A stretch of 64,000 bases of DNA from Halobiforma nitratireducens JCM 10879 (GCF_000337895.1 NZ_AOMA01000063.1:33151-97150); one strand, 5' to 3'; shown: positions 45,992 to 54,548, counted from the first letter of the stretch. Program-made: numbers and translations. Notes: generated from the sequence alone by a model not told the origin.

Positions 45992-48001
45992 TCAGATTTC
46001 GGTGATCCGATCGTGTTCGTCGTCGATGGCGTTGGCGTCTTCGGGGAGCAACGCGACGACGAGGAAGTCGGTGTACTCGCGGAAGTACTCCACGAGTGCG
46101 GCGATCCGGTTCGAGTCCACCGCCTCGAGGGAGTCGAGTAGCATGAACGGCATCTCCTCGTAGACATCGTGGACGAGATAGCCCGCGAGCGCGAAGATCA
46201 GACCGGTGACCTCCCGTTCGCTCTCGCTGAGGTGGTCGATCGTATCCTCGTAGGTTCCCTCGTCGGTGCTGCGAACGATGTGGAGATCGAACGCCGTCTG
46301 TTCGACCGTGCGGCGGCCTTCACGGACCGTCTCGCCGACCCGTTCGATCCAGATGCGGTCGATGTTGTCGTACTCGAGCACCTCGAGAACGGCGTCCATG
46401 TGCTCGTTGAACGAGTCGACCGCCTCGCGTTCGATGCGATCGATCCGGGTTCGAAGCTCCTCGAGTTCGTCACGGATCTCCTCGCGACGCTTCTCGAGTC
46501 GCTCTTGCTTCGCCAGCGCGGATTCGATCTCCTCGATCCGCTCGGTCGTCGTCTCGAGATCACGTTCCAGCCGCCCCAGCGAGAACTCGAGGTCGTTCGC
46601 GCGCCGATTGAGTTCGAGCAGGCTCTCGTCGTCTTCGGCGGACGTCCCGTCGTCTCCGTCGTCGGCACTGCCCTCGGACTCCGCTTCCAGGTCGGCCGCC
46701 TGGGCCTCGAGGTCGTCTATCTCGGTCTCGAGTTCGTCACGGCGCTCGGTCAGCTCCTCGAGTCGGGCCTCCCGGCGTTCGATCTCGGCGGAAACGTCCC
46801 CGAGGCGATCGTCGATACGGTCGCGCTCGCGTCGTGTCTCGTCGATCTCGCGGCGATCCGACCGCAGTGATCTGATTCGCTCCTCGAGATCGTCACGTTC
46901 GGCGAGTTTGTCCTCCTGAAAGGAGCGCAGTCGATCGATCGTGTCTTCGATCTCGCCGCGCCGAACCTCGCTGCCACAGGTCCAACACTGGACGGTCTCC
47001 TCGTCTTCTAAGAGTCGTTCGGTCACCGCGGCGGCGTCGGCACCGCGGTCGTCCCCGTCTTCGCCGGCGAGCAGCGAGCGAATCTCGGGGTGAGACCCCT
47101 CGAGCATCTCTTCGTTGAACTGGACGATGCTCTGAAGTTGGCTGACGACGCCGTCGATCTCCTGGGACTGGCGCTGGAGGCGGTCGATCTCCTCGTCGAT
47201 CGCCTCCCGGTCCAGTGACTCCAGGTCCGGCAGCTCCTCCCGGTCGGCTTCGAGCTCCTCGCGTTCCTCACGCAACGCGCTCAGGCTCTCACGTTCGGTC
47301 TCGAGGTCGAACCGGACGTCCTCGAGATCGGACCGGCGTTCGCGGAGTTCGCTCAACTTCGCTTCGAGTTCGTTCTGGTCGTCTTGCCGGCGCTCGATTT
47401 CGGACTCGGCCCGCTCGATCGCGTCTTTGACCTCCTGGAGGGCCGTACGTTTCTCGTCGATCCGCTCCTCGAGATCGGTTCGCTCGCGCTCGAGTTGGGG
47501 GAGGTCGCCGCTCAACGAGTCGAGACGTTCGAGTTCGTCGGCGATCTGGTCTTTTTCGGCGGTGAGACGGGTGATCTCGGCCTCGATCTCGTCGGTGTCG
47601 ACGGGCCGCAGGATGATTTCACGGAGGTCGTCGCCGGTCGTGACCGCTCGGCGGGCAGGGTTCGACTCGAGCAAGAACGCGAAGAGGTCCGCGAGTTCTG
47701 CGTCTTCGAGGAAGGGCTCGCCGCCCATGACCGTCGTCCCGCCACTGCGGCGTAGCGTCCGTCGGTAGACGTCGTCGCCGATCTCGAGGACGGCTTCACC
47801 TTCGTCGGCGTCGGCCTTCAGCGAGGCGTACTCGCCGCCGAGCGCAGCCATAAACGCCTGCAGTAGCGACGTTCGGTTCGTCGCGTTGCGGCCGGCCAGA
47901 ACGGTAACGCCGGGCTCGAGTTCGACCGTCGTCTCGTCGATCCCCCCGATATTACGGGCTCGCAACGTCGCTTCTCGAGTGATACGCTCCTGTGTCGCCA
48001 T
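45992..48001 (-). CDS. Archaea-specific SMC-related protein (ASRP)
   Basis: This 669-residue protein has an SMC/Rad50-like layout. An N-terminal ATPase half has Walker A GRNATNRTSLLQAF (about residue 38; an Ala-Thr-Asn variant of GxxGxGKS lacking the canonical Lys). Long coiled coils run from about 135 to 290 and 375 to 560. The hinge or hook region carries a CWTCG motif (about 352). The C-terminal ATPase half has the signature LSESEREVTGLIFALAGYL and Walker B MPFMLLDSLEAVDS. The Arg-for-Lys change in the P-loop is a known feature of this family. A TATA-like box precedes the ATG by about 29 bases. It likely works on DNA or cell organisation. Confidence 0.88.
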   Translation of the reverse strand: MATQERITREATLRARNIGGIDETTVELEPGVTVLAGRNATNRTSLLQAFMAALGGEYASLKADADEGEAVLEIGDDVYRRTLRRSGGTTVMGGEPFLEDAELADLFAFLLESNPARRAVTTGDDLREIILRPVDTDEIEAEITRLTAEKDQIADELERLDSLSGDLPQLERERTDLEERIDEKRTALQEVKDAIERAESEIERRQDDQNELEAKLSELRERRSDLEDVRFDLETERESLSALREEREELEADREELPDLESLDREAIDEEIDRLQRQSQEIDGVVSQLQSIVQFNEEMLEGSHPEIRSLLAGEDGDDRGADAAAVTERLLEDEETVQCWTCGSEVRRGEIEDTIDRLRSFQEDKLAERDDLEERIRSLRSDRREIDETRRERDRIDDRLGDVSAEIERREARLEELTERRDELETEIDDLEAQAADLEAESEGSADDGDDGTSAEDDESLLELNRRANDLEFSLGRLERDLETTTERIEEIESALAKQERLEKRREEIRDELEELRTRIDRIEREAVDSFNEHMDAVLEVLEYDNIDRIWIERVGETVREGRRTVEQTAFDLHIVRSTDEGTYEDTIDHLSESEREVTGLIFALAGYLVHDVYEEMPFMLLDSLEAVDSNRIAALVEYFREYTDFLVVALLPEDANAIDDEHDRITEI

Positions 48002-48027
48002 TGTTCCCATAACCTCCCAGGCAAGTG

Positions 48028-48034
48028 ATAAACC
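48028..48034 (-). promoter_or_regulatory. TATA-like box of the SMC-related gene
   Basis: GGTTTAT on the minus strand, centred about 29 bases before the ATG at 48001, supports that start over upstream Met codons. Confidence 0.45.
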
Positions 48035-48323
48035 TTTGGTGTAGACCGACTCGAGGGCATCGATTTCTCGGCTTCCGGATATCTGCACTGCTTAGCTGGC
48101 ACCCGAATTGATAGAATAAACATCACACAACTCAGGTTATGAATGTTTGGTTATAAATTGGAAACATGGATCATATGTGCCTAAAGCCTACTAAATGACA
48201 TCTACTGGAAGTAGTGGGAGAAATTGGCCTATGTAAATTTTAAGTGTGTTTGTAGAATATGTCTACTCTAAAATGTGTATGAGTATTTACTAACTTCGTT
48301 GTTTATTCCGATCGTGACTGGAG

Positions 48324-48331
48324 TTTATATA
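48324..48331 (+). promoter_or_regulatory. TATA box of the DUF3006 gene
   Basis: TTTATATA is centred about 26 bases before the ATG at 48354. This is the textbook leaderless spacing and shows where the original gene began. Confidence 0.6.
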
Positions 48332-48353
48332 CCATACCGGAGCCAACGGGGGT

Positions 48354-48715
48354 ATGTCGGACGACTCATCGAGGGCCCGACGTACCGTCTTCGATCGGCC
48401 GCTTCACTCGCGACGGCAGCAGTCGTTGTAAGCGGAGTGACGACCGCAAAAGCCGACGACCCAACGGACCACGGCTCCCTGGGCGAGGGGCTCTCTCCCT
48501 CGGGTGGTCGGAGATACGTCGCAGTGGTCGACCGCATCGTCGACGGTCAACACGTCGTTCTCTTGCTCGAGGAAGACTGCGAACTCGTCGATCAACTCGT
48601 CGTTTCGGTCGACGAGTTCGAAACGGTCGAGGAGGGGGATATCATGGTCGTTCGCGTCGACGACGGCGAGTTGCTAGCTTACCGGATCGTGCCGGAACGT
48701 CCGTGCGGGGAGTGA
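48354..48715 (+). pseudogene. Tat-signal DUF3006 protein, broken by a single-base frameshift
   Basis: From the leaderless ATG at 48354 the frame encodes MSDDSSRARRTVF and then runs to a stop near 48431. One base later in frame the reading continues as RSAASLATAAVVVSGVTTAKAD, so adding a single base near 48392 restores a complete twin-arginine signal. After it comes the DUF3006 domain (YVAVVDRIVDGQHVVLLLEED to DGELLAYRIVPE). The domain itself is open and looks intact. Either the gene has recently lost function, translation slips, or the base is a sequencing error. An alternative upstream start at 48275 would begin before the promoter and is unlikely. Confidence 0.65.
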
Positions 48716-48814
48716 GCGACCTCACGGAGAGTTGCTGGCAACTATTTACCACTGTTTGCCCAACACACCTCTGCGAAAACATCTTGTGTCTAATGGCGTA
48801 TATTAATGAACGAA

Positions 48815-48820
48815 TTTATA
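48815..48820 (+). promoter_or_regulatory. TATA box of the SDR gene
   Basis: TTTATA is centred 27 bases before the ATG at 48845 and places the start there. Another in-frame ATG at 48806 would precede the box. Confidence 0.5.
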
Positions 48821-48844
48821 TGCGATACGATCGATGGGGGATGC

Positions 48845-49606
48845 ATGCGACTCGAGGACGAGACGGTTCTGATCACAGGTGCAGCGTCGGGGATCGGACG
48901 AGCGACCGCCCAACGGTGCGCGACCGAAGGCGCGCGGGTGGTCGTAACGGATATCGACGGCGACGGTGGACAGTCGCTGACCGACTCGATCGAGGCAGAC
49001 GGCGGCGAGGCAGTGTTCTACGATCTCGATGTGACCGACAGCGACCAGTTTCACGCGGTCGTCGAGGAAGTCGCCGACAGCTACGGGCTGGACGTGCTGA
49101 TCAACAACGCCGGTACCGGCCACCCCGGTGCCAGCCTCGAGGACATCGACGACTCGATCCGCGACTTCGTCATCGACGTGAACCTGAAGGGAGTCTGGAA
49201 CGGCTGTCACGCTGCACTGCCCCGGATGAAAGAACAGGGACACGGCTCCATCGTCAACGTCGGCTCGCTGGCGAGCGTTCTGGGGCTGCCAAAGCAGTCG
49301 GCCTACTCGATGACCAAGGGCGCGGTGCTGAACCTGACCCGTGCGGTCGCCGCCGAGGCGGGTCCCTACGGCGTCCGGGCGAACACGGTCTGTCCGGGCT
49401 TTACCGACACCCAGTTGCTCGAGCAGTACCTCGCCCAGCGGGACGATCCCGAACAGGCTCGCGAGGAGATGGCCGAGGAGTACCCGCTGAAGCGACTCGC
49501 CGAACCCGAGGAGATCGCCGACGCGATCCTGTTTCTGGCCAGCGACGACGCGTCGTTCGTCAGCGGCCACGGGCTGGTCGTCGACGGCGGATTCTCGACG
49601 TGCTGA
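48845..49606 (+). CDS. SDR family NAD(P)-dependent oxidoreductase
   Basis: This 253-residue classical short-chain dehydrogenase has the cofactor motif GAASGIGRAT (about residue 12), NNAG near 90, catalytic Ser in VNVGSLASVLG and YSMTK (Tyr/Lys about 155-159). The C-terminal SDDASFVSGHGLVVDGGFS is typical. An Asp in VVVTDIDGD after strand 2 suggests NAD rather than NADP. The substrate is unknown; the sequence resembles 3-oxoacyl-ACP reductase-like and glucose dehydrogenase-like members. Confidence 0.92.
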   Translation: MRLEDETVLITGAASGIGRATAQRCATEGARVVVTDIDGDGGQSLTDSIEADGGEAVFYDLDVTDSDQFHAVVEEVADSYGLDVLINNAGTGHPGASLEDIDDSIRDFVIDVNLKGVWNGCHAALPRMKEQGHGSIVNVGSLASVLGLPKQSAYSMTKGAVLNLTRAVAAEAGPYGVRANTVCPGFTDTQLLEQYLAQRDDPEQAREEMAEEYPLKRLAEPEEIADAILFLASDDASFVSGHGLVVDGGFSTC

Positions 49607-49655
49607 CCGGGAACGGCTGTCCTGTGACTGTTCCTGCCGGCTACCGGCCAACCGA

Positions 49656-50630
49656 TCACTCCTCGAGAAGCAGCCCGACGTTCGCCAGCTTGTCGCCCGC
49701 GATCACCGTCGCCTCGCGGGTAAGCGCGTACAACACCCCGTCGCGATCCGCGACGGCCTCCTGTAACGGTTCGTAGGTCGTCGGCTCGTACACCGTTCCG
49801 ATCCGGTCGCCGTCCTCGACGCGATCACCGACTGCGAGTGACAGTTCCGGGCGGAACAGTCCCGAATGCTCGGCCGTAACCTGGCCCAGGTGGTTTCTCG
49901 CCACCGGTGGCGTTTCGTCGGGCGGGTCGCCCGGGAGCACGTCCACGTATCGGAGGACGTTCAACAGCCCCTCGACGCCCAACTCGACTGCGTCCTCGAG
50001 GATCTGTTTGTTGTGTGCGAGCTCGGGCGTGATCGATGGAATACCCTCTTCGGCAGCCCCAACGCGGAGCTTGCCGGCGAATCCGCGCTGGTGCCACTCC
50101 TCGGAGGCGTCGTCGTCGGCCTGCTCGGCCAGAAGGAGGTCGGTGCCGTACGCTTCGGCGAGCCCGCGGGATCGTTCGTCACCCTCGCGGAAGACGACGT
50201 GTGGAAGCATATCCGGGCTCCCGGTATGCAGGTCGACGATGGCGTCGGCCGTGCCCGCGTACTCCCAGAGGGTATCGGCCATGCGCTGGTGAAGACTCCC
50301 CTCCGGATCACCGGGCCAGACCCGGTTCATGTTCGGATTGACGCTGTCGAGCGCTTCCGGTGTCGTGTAGGAGACGCGATCGAACGTCAACGGATTCGCC
50401 ACCGGAACCGCAACGACGGTCCCCGACAGCGACTCGAGCGACAGCCGATCGTGGAACCGACGCAGGACTTCCGTACCGTTTATTTCACGGCCGTGCTGGG
50501 CCGCCTGTACGTAGACCGTCGGGGCGTCATCGCCGTCGTCGCCACGGTACGTGTGTACGGTCGTCGTGAGTTCGACGCCAGAGGGGAGCCGCGCGAGGGT
50601 CACCGTCTCGGCCGTGTGGGTCCCGTCCAT
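49656..50630 (-). CDS. Succinylglutamate desuccinylase/aspartoacylase family protein
   Basis: This 324-residue M14-type zinc hydrolase has ligands in [17 protein letters not shown] (His and Glu, HxxE) and the second His in IVDLHTGS. The catalytic Glu is likely in SITPELAHN. The C-terminal third is the extra beta domain ([33 protein letters not shown]). The family removes acyl groups from amino acids; the exact substrate is unknown. I start at the ATG at 50630. It is divergent from the cyclophilin gene. Confidence 0.9.
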   Translation of the reverse strand: MDGTHTAETVTLARLPSGVELTTTVHTYRGDDGDDAPTVYVQAAQHGREINGTEVLRRFHDRLSLESLSGTVVAVPVANPLTFDRVSYTTPEALDSVNPNMNRVWPGDPEGSLHQRMADTLWEYAGTADAIVDLHTGSPDMLPHVVFREGDERSRGLAEAYGTDLLLAEQADDDASEEWHQRGFAGKLRVGAAEEGIPSITPELAHNKQILEDAVELGVEGLLNVLRYVDVLPGDPPDETPPVARNHLGQVTAEHSGLFRPELSLAVGDRVEDGDRIGTVYEPTTYEPLQEAVADRDGVLYALTREATVIAGDKLANVGLLLEE

Positions 50631-50756
50631 GCCCGTGGGTTTTCGCTCCGGCCGTTTGTACCTGCGGGGGAGTTTCGGTGCGTGTTCACGAGCGATTACT
50701 CGAGGGCGCACGGAGAGACCACCACGGTTTTGACCCCTGCTGTCGTCGGCGAGCAT

Positions 50757-51275
50757 ATGGGAGACCTTACTGCAACCCTGCACACGAGCGAGGGTGACAT
50801 CGATGTCGAACTCTACGACGAGCGTGCCCCCCGAACCGTCGAGAACTTCGTCGGTCTCGCGACCGGCGAGAAGACCTGGACCGATCCCGAGACGAGCAAC
50901 GAGGTCGACGGTGAACCGCTGTACGACGACGTGCTCTTCCACCGCGTCATCGAGGACTTTATGATCCAGACCGGCGATCCGACCGGCACCGGTCGCGGCG
51001 GTCCCGGCTACCAGTTCGACGACGAGTTCCACGACGAACTCCGTCACGACGACGAAGGCATCCTGAGTATGGCCAACTCCGGACCCGACACCAACGGCTC
51101 GCAGTTTTTCATCACGCTCGGCGCTCAACCACACCTCGACGACCGCCACGCCGTCTTCGGCAAGGTGACCGACGGGATGGACGTCGTCCGCGAGATCGGT
51201 ACTGTCTCCACGGACGGAAACGACCGTCCGCGTGACGACGTGCTGCTCGAGTCCGTGACCATCCACGACGAGTAG
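50757..51275 (+). CDS. Peptidyl-prolyl cis-trans isomerase (cyclophilin type)
   Basis: This 172-residue cytoplasmic cyclophilin has the catalytic signature [25 protein letters not shown] (Arg about 63), [17 protein letters not shown] (about 100-116) and [15 protein letters not shown] longer insert ([18 protein letters not shown]) is typical of archaeal and single-domain bacterial forms. The start at 50757 gives the family N-terminus [20 protein letters not shown]. Confidence 0.95.
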   Translation: MGDLTATLHTSEGDIDVELYDERAPRTVENFVGLATGEKTWTDPETSNEVDGEPLYDDVLFHRVIEDFMIQTGDPTGTGRGGPGYQFDDEFHDELRHDDEGILSMANSGPDTNGSQFFITLGAQPHLDDRHAVFGKVTDGMDVVREIGTVSTDGNDRPRDDVLLESVTIHDE

Positions 51276-51398
51276 CGTCGCCTCGTGTCGGCCGGAGTCG
51301 ATGCGGAACCGTCGTCACCGTAGCAAAATTTCGGTCGGTTCTTCGTGGGTGTCGGGCTCCTCCGCTGCCGAATCGAATTCCAGCCGTCAGCACCGTTC

Positions 51399-52007
51399 TC
51401 AAATCTTCTCGATGCTGTCCTCGAGCAGCGACTCGAGGTTTCGAATTCGCTCTTTGAGGAATTCGACGTCCGGCTCCCGGCCGGTCTCGGAGTCGGATGT
51501 CGGGTCCGACTCGGGAGAACTCGCTTCCCGGTCGGCCTCCTCCGGCGACACGACCGCCTGCTCTAGAATGTCCTCGAAGGCCTCGTCGACCTCCTGTAAC
51601 TCGATGGCCATCTGTATCCCGTCGCGAACGAATTCGCTGCGGGTTTGACCCTGTTGTTCGGCCGCGGAGTCCGCACTTTCGATCAACGCTCGAGGGACCC
51701 GAACCGTCACTTTGCGCGTCTCCTGGAGGTCGTAATCCGTCGCGTGAGAATCGAGGTATCGAGAGCCGCCCAACATCGCGGCGACCTGATAGTGGGTCGA
51801 ACACAGGACGATCGTCCCGTCGTCTTCGTCGACCGACGAGCCGAGGGTGTACTCTCGAAGGGACTCCCCGGAGCCACACACTTCGCACCCGCCTTGCGGA
51901 CCCGCCGGCTGCTCCCCGTCGGGATACTCGATGTACGCGTCCGGTTCCGATTGTTGGGGTTCGGGGTCGGATTCTGGTTCGGATTCTGGTTCGGGTTCGG
52001 GTGCCAT
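51399..52007 (-). CDS. Ribbon-helix-helix regulator with N-terminal zinc-finger-like region
   Basis: The protein has 202 residues. The first 22 are a Pro/Glu/Ser repeat (PEPEPESEPESDPEP). Next is a Cys-rich part (CEVCGSG, LCSTHY), probably a zinc site. Residues about 97-135 are a CopG-type ribbon-helix-helix (TRKVTVRVPRALIESADSAAEQQGQTRSEFVRDGI). The C-terminal part is acidic and ends in a short coiled coil. It should be a DNA-binding regulator. The palindrome at 52208-52290 lies about 200 bases upstream. Confidence 0.82.
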   Translation of the reverse strand: MAPEPEPESEPESDPEPQQSEPDAYIEYPDGEQPAGPQGGCEVCGSGESLREYTLGSSVDEDDGTIVLCSTHYQVAAMLGGSRYLDSHATDYDLQETRKVTVRVPRALIESADSAAEQQGQTRSEFVRDGIQMAIELQEVDEAFEDILEQAVVSPEEADREASSPESDPTSDSETGREPDVEFLKERIRNLESLLEDSIEKI

Positions 52008-52443
52008 GATCGATCGTCTCAGTCCGTGCTGTCGTCTCCTTTCTCCACCATCATAATAGTAGGTTCTCTGGAATTTTCGGCGGGTGGTTCCGAGAGTGGA
52101 ACCGGTTAGATGGGACAGCCCGCCGGCTGTGGTCGCTCTCCGTGGACCGATCGGCGTGCGCTCCGCTCTGCCGTGACCGGTTGGACCTGCTGAGTTCTCT
52201 GGGGAGTGATACTACTGGCCAACAATCAGTACACACTCGATCCCGTCTCGAGTACGATCGGTCTCTGCAGTGTTTGCCCGGCAGTGTGAACGAATCTGGT
52301 CTCGAAGGGAGCCTCGCGGCCGCGTATCGGCTCACGGATCAGTCGGATCACATCGGTGCGACCGAGCGGAAATCGGGGGACAGCCGTCGACCGACACCGA
52401 AACGCACATCCCCAACCGGACACAACTGGCGTCTGCCTTCTGT
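52008..52443. other. Intergenic region between RHH gene and tRNA-Leu
   Basis: These 436 bases without a gene contain the palindrome at 52208-52290. Nothing else is supported. Confidence 0.55.
52208..52290. repeat. Intergenic palindrome, copy 4
   Basis: About 83 bases, closely matching the minus-strand reading of copy 2 at 28364-28446 through GATACTNCTGGNCAACANTCAG and GTCTCGAGT. The outer arms carry CAGTGTG and ACTG motifs that pair imperfectly. Confidence 0.65.
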
Positions 52444-52527
52444 GCGAGGGTAGCCAAGCAGGCCAACGGCGGTGGGCTTAAGACCCGCTCCCGTAGGGGT
52501 CCGAGGGTTCAAATCCCTTCCCTCGCA
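52444..52527 (+). tRNA. tRNA-Leu (anticodon TAA)
   Basis: An 84-base class II tRNA with an extended variable arm. The acceptor GCGAGGG pairs with CCCTCGC, and the discriminator is A at 52527. The anticodon loop CTTAAGA carries TAA at 52479-52481. The variable arm includes CTCCCGTAGGGGT, and the T loop TTCAAAT is present. No intron or encoded CCA is visible. Confidence 0.95.
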
Positions 52528-52706
52528 TCCTGTCACGAGCAGTTCTGAGCGACGAGTGGGGAGTGCGAACTGTGAACTGTGGCTGTGGATTGACGACTGC
52601 GATCGACGACCCCGCGCCACCTAACGACCACCACGGAACGTGTAAGTGCCAACGACTGTCAGAACAGTTGGTTTGTTCCTCGAGACCGTCAGTACGGACG
52701 ACCACC

Positions 52707-52841
52707 ATGGATCGTCGGGAGGCGTTTCACGTCCTCGCCAGCGTCGATCACCGGCTCGTCCACCACGAACTGCTGGAACGGGACGGGACGACTGCGATCG
52801 ACGCCCTCTCGTACGGGTTCTGTAACGATTTACCGGTGTGA
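52707..52841 (+). pseudogene. N-terminal fragment of an HTH (DUF7344-like) protein
   Basis: The first 35 residues (MDRREAFHVLASVDHRL, HHELLERDGTTAIDALS) look like the start of the small winged-helix proteins common in haloarchaea. The frame then loses similarity and stops at 52841. A matching C-terminal fragment may be present at 53080-53209. The segment between them holds an IS-end-like structure, so the gene appears to have been split and to have decayed. Confidence 0.45.
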
Positions 52842-52969
52842 CTGCTTCCGGGTCGCGGTTGCACTGGAAATGACTTACAGTGAACCGTATCACGCCAGGT
52901 GGCCGCTCGTCGACACCAGCTCCCGCCGTCGAAGGGTAGCAAGACGCCGGCTCTCGATACGTTCCTCTA

Positions 52970-53075
52970 CAGGCTGAACAGGCCGAGTGCCTCGGGGTCG
53001 TACGGAAATCAAAGATTTCCGTGATGACGAGACGCCGTTGGCGTCTCGAACCACGTGACGCCGAGGCTGTTCACT
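52970..53075 (+). mobile_element. Candidate relic of an IS200/IS605-type right end with twin hairpins
   Basis: Two perfect hairpins stand side by side: CGGAAATC-AAA-GATTTCCG-type (53010-53028) and GAGACGCC-GTT-GGCGTCTC (53030-53048). They are enclosed by an outer inverted pair, TGAACAG with CCTCGGGGTC on the left and GACGCCGAGG with CTGTTCA on the right. Nested hairpins near an end without terminal inverted repeats are typical of IS200/IS605 elements. They also resemble the 3' ends of TnpB-linked RNAs. No transposase coding is left. Assignment is by pattern only. Confidence 0.4.
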
Positions 53076-53092
53076 CGAGAGGCAACTGATCG

Positions 53093-53209
53093 ATGTCGAC
53101 TGGGAGGAGGACGGTTTCGCTCGACGACGAGGAAACCGTCACCGAAGTCCTCGCGGCTGCGGATACACTGGAAAACTGGCCGTCGCTCGATCCGTTAGAC
53201 TGCCCCTAG
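53093..53209 (+). pseudogene. C-terminal fragment of a small HTH protein
   Basis: A 38-codon frame reading TVSLDDEETVTEVLAAADTLENWPSLDPL. An overlapping frame just upstream gives QLIDVDWEEDG, so one frameshift would join them as a plausible winged-helix protein C-terminus. Together with the fragment at 52707 it would make a protein of roughly 90-120 residues. Low confidence. Confidence 0.35.
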
Positions 53210-53341
53210 CGGAGCGCGCTTTTCCGCTTCCGATCGGTGGGGCTGCCTCGAGACGCTACGAGTGGCGGTTCACGGTCTACGGTTTGTCATTTGGGGTAGG
53301 TGTCTCCGTTCGACCGGGAGCGTCCCCTCCGAAACAGTGAG

Positions 53342-53779
53342 TTACTGTGGAAGTTGTGCGTTCGGCATCACGAACCCAGCGCCGAGATAGACGACGACTC
53401 CCGCCAGGAGTGCAGCCGGGAGGCCGACGAGGAGTTCCAACTCGGCGAACCCGGTCGCGAGCAGCACCATACCCGCAGCGGAGAACCCGAATCCGCCAGC
53501 GAGCCGGTGGAACTCTCGGAGCGGTGTGCCGTCGGTAGCAGGGGCTAACTCGGAAAATTCACCGTCCTCGTCGACAGCCATGAAAAGCGGGAGAAACAGG
53601 AAGACGCCGATACCGACCAGGAGGCCGGAAATACCGCCGGTCGCCACGTCCTCGAGTGCGATGTAGCCGACGGCGGCGAAGACGACCACGTCCATCATGC
53701 CCGCAACCAGTCCGATTCGCGTCGGCGTTATCGGTCCTTCCTCGAACGCTGCCGCGTCCTGTTTCCGTGTTTCTGCCAT
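53342..53779 (-). CDS. Uncharacterised haloarchaeal membrane protein
   Basis: This 145-residue protein has four hydrophobic segments (GLVAGMMDVVVFAAVGYIAL, GLLVGIGVFLFLPLFMAV, GGFGFSAAGMVLLATGF, LLVGLPAALLAGVVVYLGAGFVM) and a short acidic loop in the middle. An ATTATAAT box (53803-53810) lies about 27 bases before the ATG, so it is probably leaderless. Divergent or convergent partners give no hint of function. No family recognised beyond conserved hypothetical. Confidence 0.72.
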   Translation of the reverse strand: MAETRKQDAAAFEEGPITPTRIGLVAGMMDVVVFAAVGYIALEDVATGGISGLLVGIGVFLFLPLFMAVDEDGEFSELAPATDGTPLREFHRLAGGFGFSAAGMVLLATGFAELELLVGLPAALLAGVVVYLGAGFVMPNAQLPQ

Positions 53780-53802
53780 ACCACACGCCTAGCGAACCGA
53801 AC

Positions 53803-53810
53803 TATTATAA
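53803..53810 (-). promoter_or_regulatory. TATA-like box of the 145-residue membrane protein gene
   Basis: An AT-rich TATTATAA element is centred about 27 bases before the ATG at 53779. Confidence 0.45.
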
Positions 53811-53847
53811 TACCCACTATTCCAGGATGAAAGCAGATCGGCCGAAG

Positions 53848-54501
53848 CTACCCGTCCGGACGGGAGAGATACTTCGGGGGTACCCGATCGGTCGTGTACG
53901 TCTCCCGCCCTCGCTTCGCGATTCGACGACCGTCCACGAGCATCGATCCGGCGTCGACGACGAGAACGACAGGATCGCTCGTGTGACGCTGTCCGACTCG
54001 CCGTGCAGCCTCGAGGCTTCCCGAGAGGTGGACCTGTTGGCGCGACATCGGCCGCAAGCCGTCCTCGCGAATGGACGGCAGGGTTTCGGGAGCGGTCCCG
54101 TGGTAGAGTTCGTCCGGGACTGGCGCGTCGGTCGGTTCGAGGTCGACGTCGACGGAGTGGCCGTAGGACGCACGGACCCGTCGTCTCGCCTCGTCGTCCG
54201 TGCGTTCGAACCGGCCGTTCGGATCGGCCGCGATCACGGCGTCGACGGCCTCCTCGTCGGCCCAGTCGTACGTGCGTTCGACCGCCACCAGAAGATCGCC
54301 ATACTCCGCCCAGCCACGGTCGTCCAACTCGAGGTCGACGTCGTCGGGAAAGTGTCGCAACGCACCGCTGAGGAACGTCGAGAGTCGTCGTCGCCGATCG
54401 GTCTCCAGGAGCAACGCGCCGGTCTCGCCACAGACGGGGCAGTCCTCACTGCGTGTCGCAAACGGCCCGTGTTCCTCGCAGGTTCGAAGCGGTGCGGTCA
54501 C
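53848..54501 (-). CDS. kptA: RNA 2'-phosphotransferase KptA/Tpt1
   Basis: The enzyme transfers a 2'-phosphate from RNA to NAD, giving ADP-ribose cyclic phosphate. It has 217 residues from the GTG at 54501. An N-terminal zinc-finger part (CEEHG, CPVCGE) precedes the family core: GRFERTDDEARRRVRASYGHSV, ELYHGTAPETLPSIREDGL and MSRQQVHLSGSLEAA. The core Arg and His residues are present. A TTG at 54528 is an alternative start. It is encoded 47 bases downstream of nadC, linking an NAD consumer with NAD synthesis. Confidence 0.92.
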   Translation of the reverse strand: MTAPLRTCEEHGPFATRSEDCPVCGETGALLLETDRRRRLSTFLSGALRHFPDDVDLELDDRGWAEYGDLLVAVERTYDWADEEAVDAVIAADPNGRFERTDDEARRRVRASYGHSVDVDLEPTDAPVPDELYHGTAPETLPSIREDGLRPMSRQQVHLSGSLEAARRVGQRHTSDPVVLVVDAGSMLVDGRRIAKRGRETYTTDRVPPKYLSRPDG

Positions 54502-54548
54502 GGTCGCGACTGGGTGTTCGAGCGGCAAAGATCCCTCGCTCGTCGCTG

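Larger units (their letters stand above)
48002..48353. other. AT-rich intergenic region with two outward promoters
   Basis: These 352 bases, much of them AT-rich, lie between the SMC-related gene (minus) and the DUF3006 gene (plus). They hold the TATA-like boxes of both. I see no gene or repeat otherwise. Confidence 0.55.
52528..53341. other. Decayed region downstream of tRNA-Leu
   Basis: This 814-base region has no intact gene. It holds the two HTH fragments and the twin-hairpin structure described separately. Its position next to a tRNA is common for regions of gain and loss. Confidence 0.55.

Noticed and set aside
49866..50756. Long N-terminal extension of the cyclophilin
   Set aside because: The upstream in-frame stretch is antisense to the aspartoacylase-like gene and is Arg-rich; the family start at 50757 gives the normal length.
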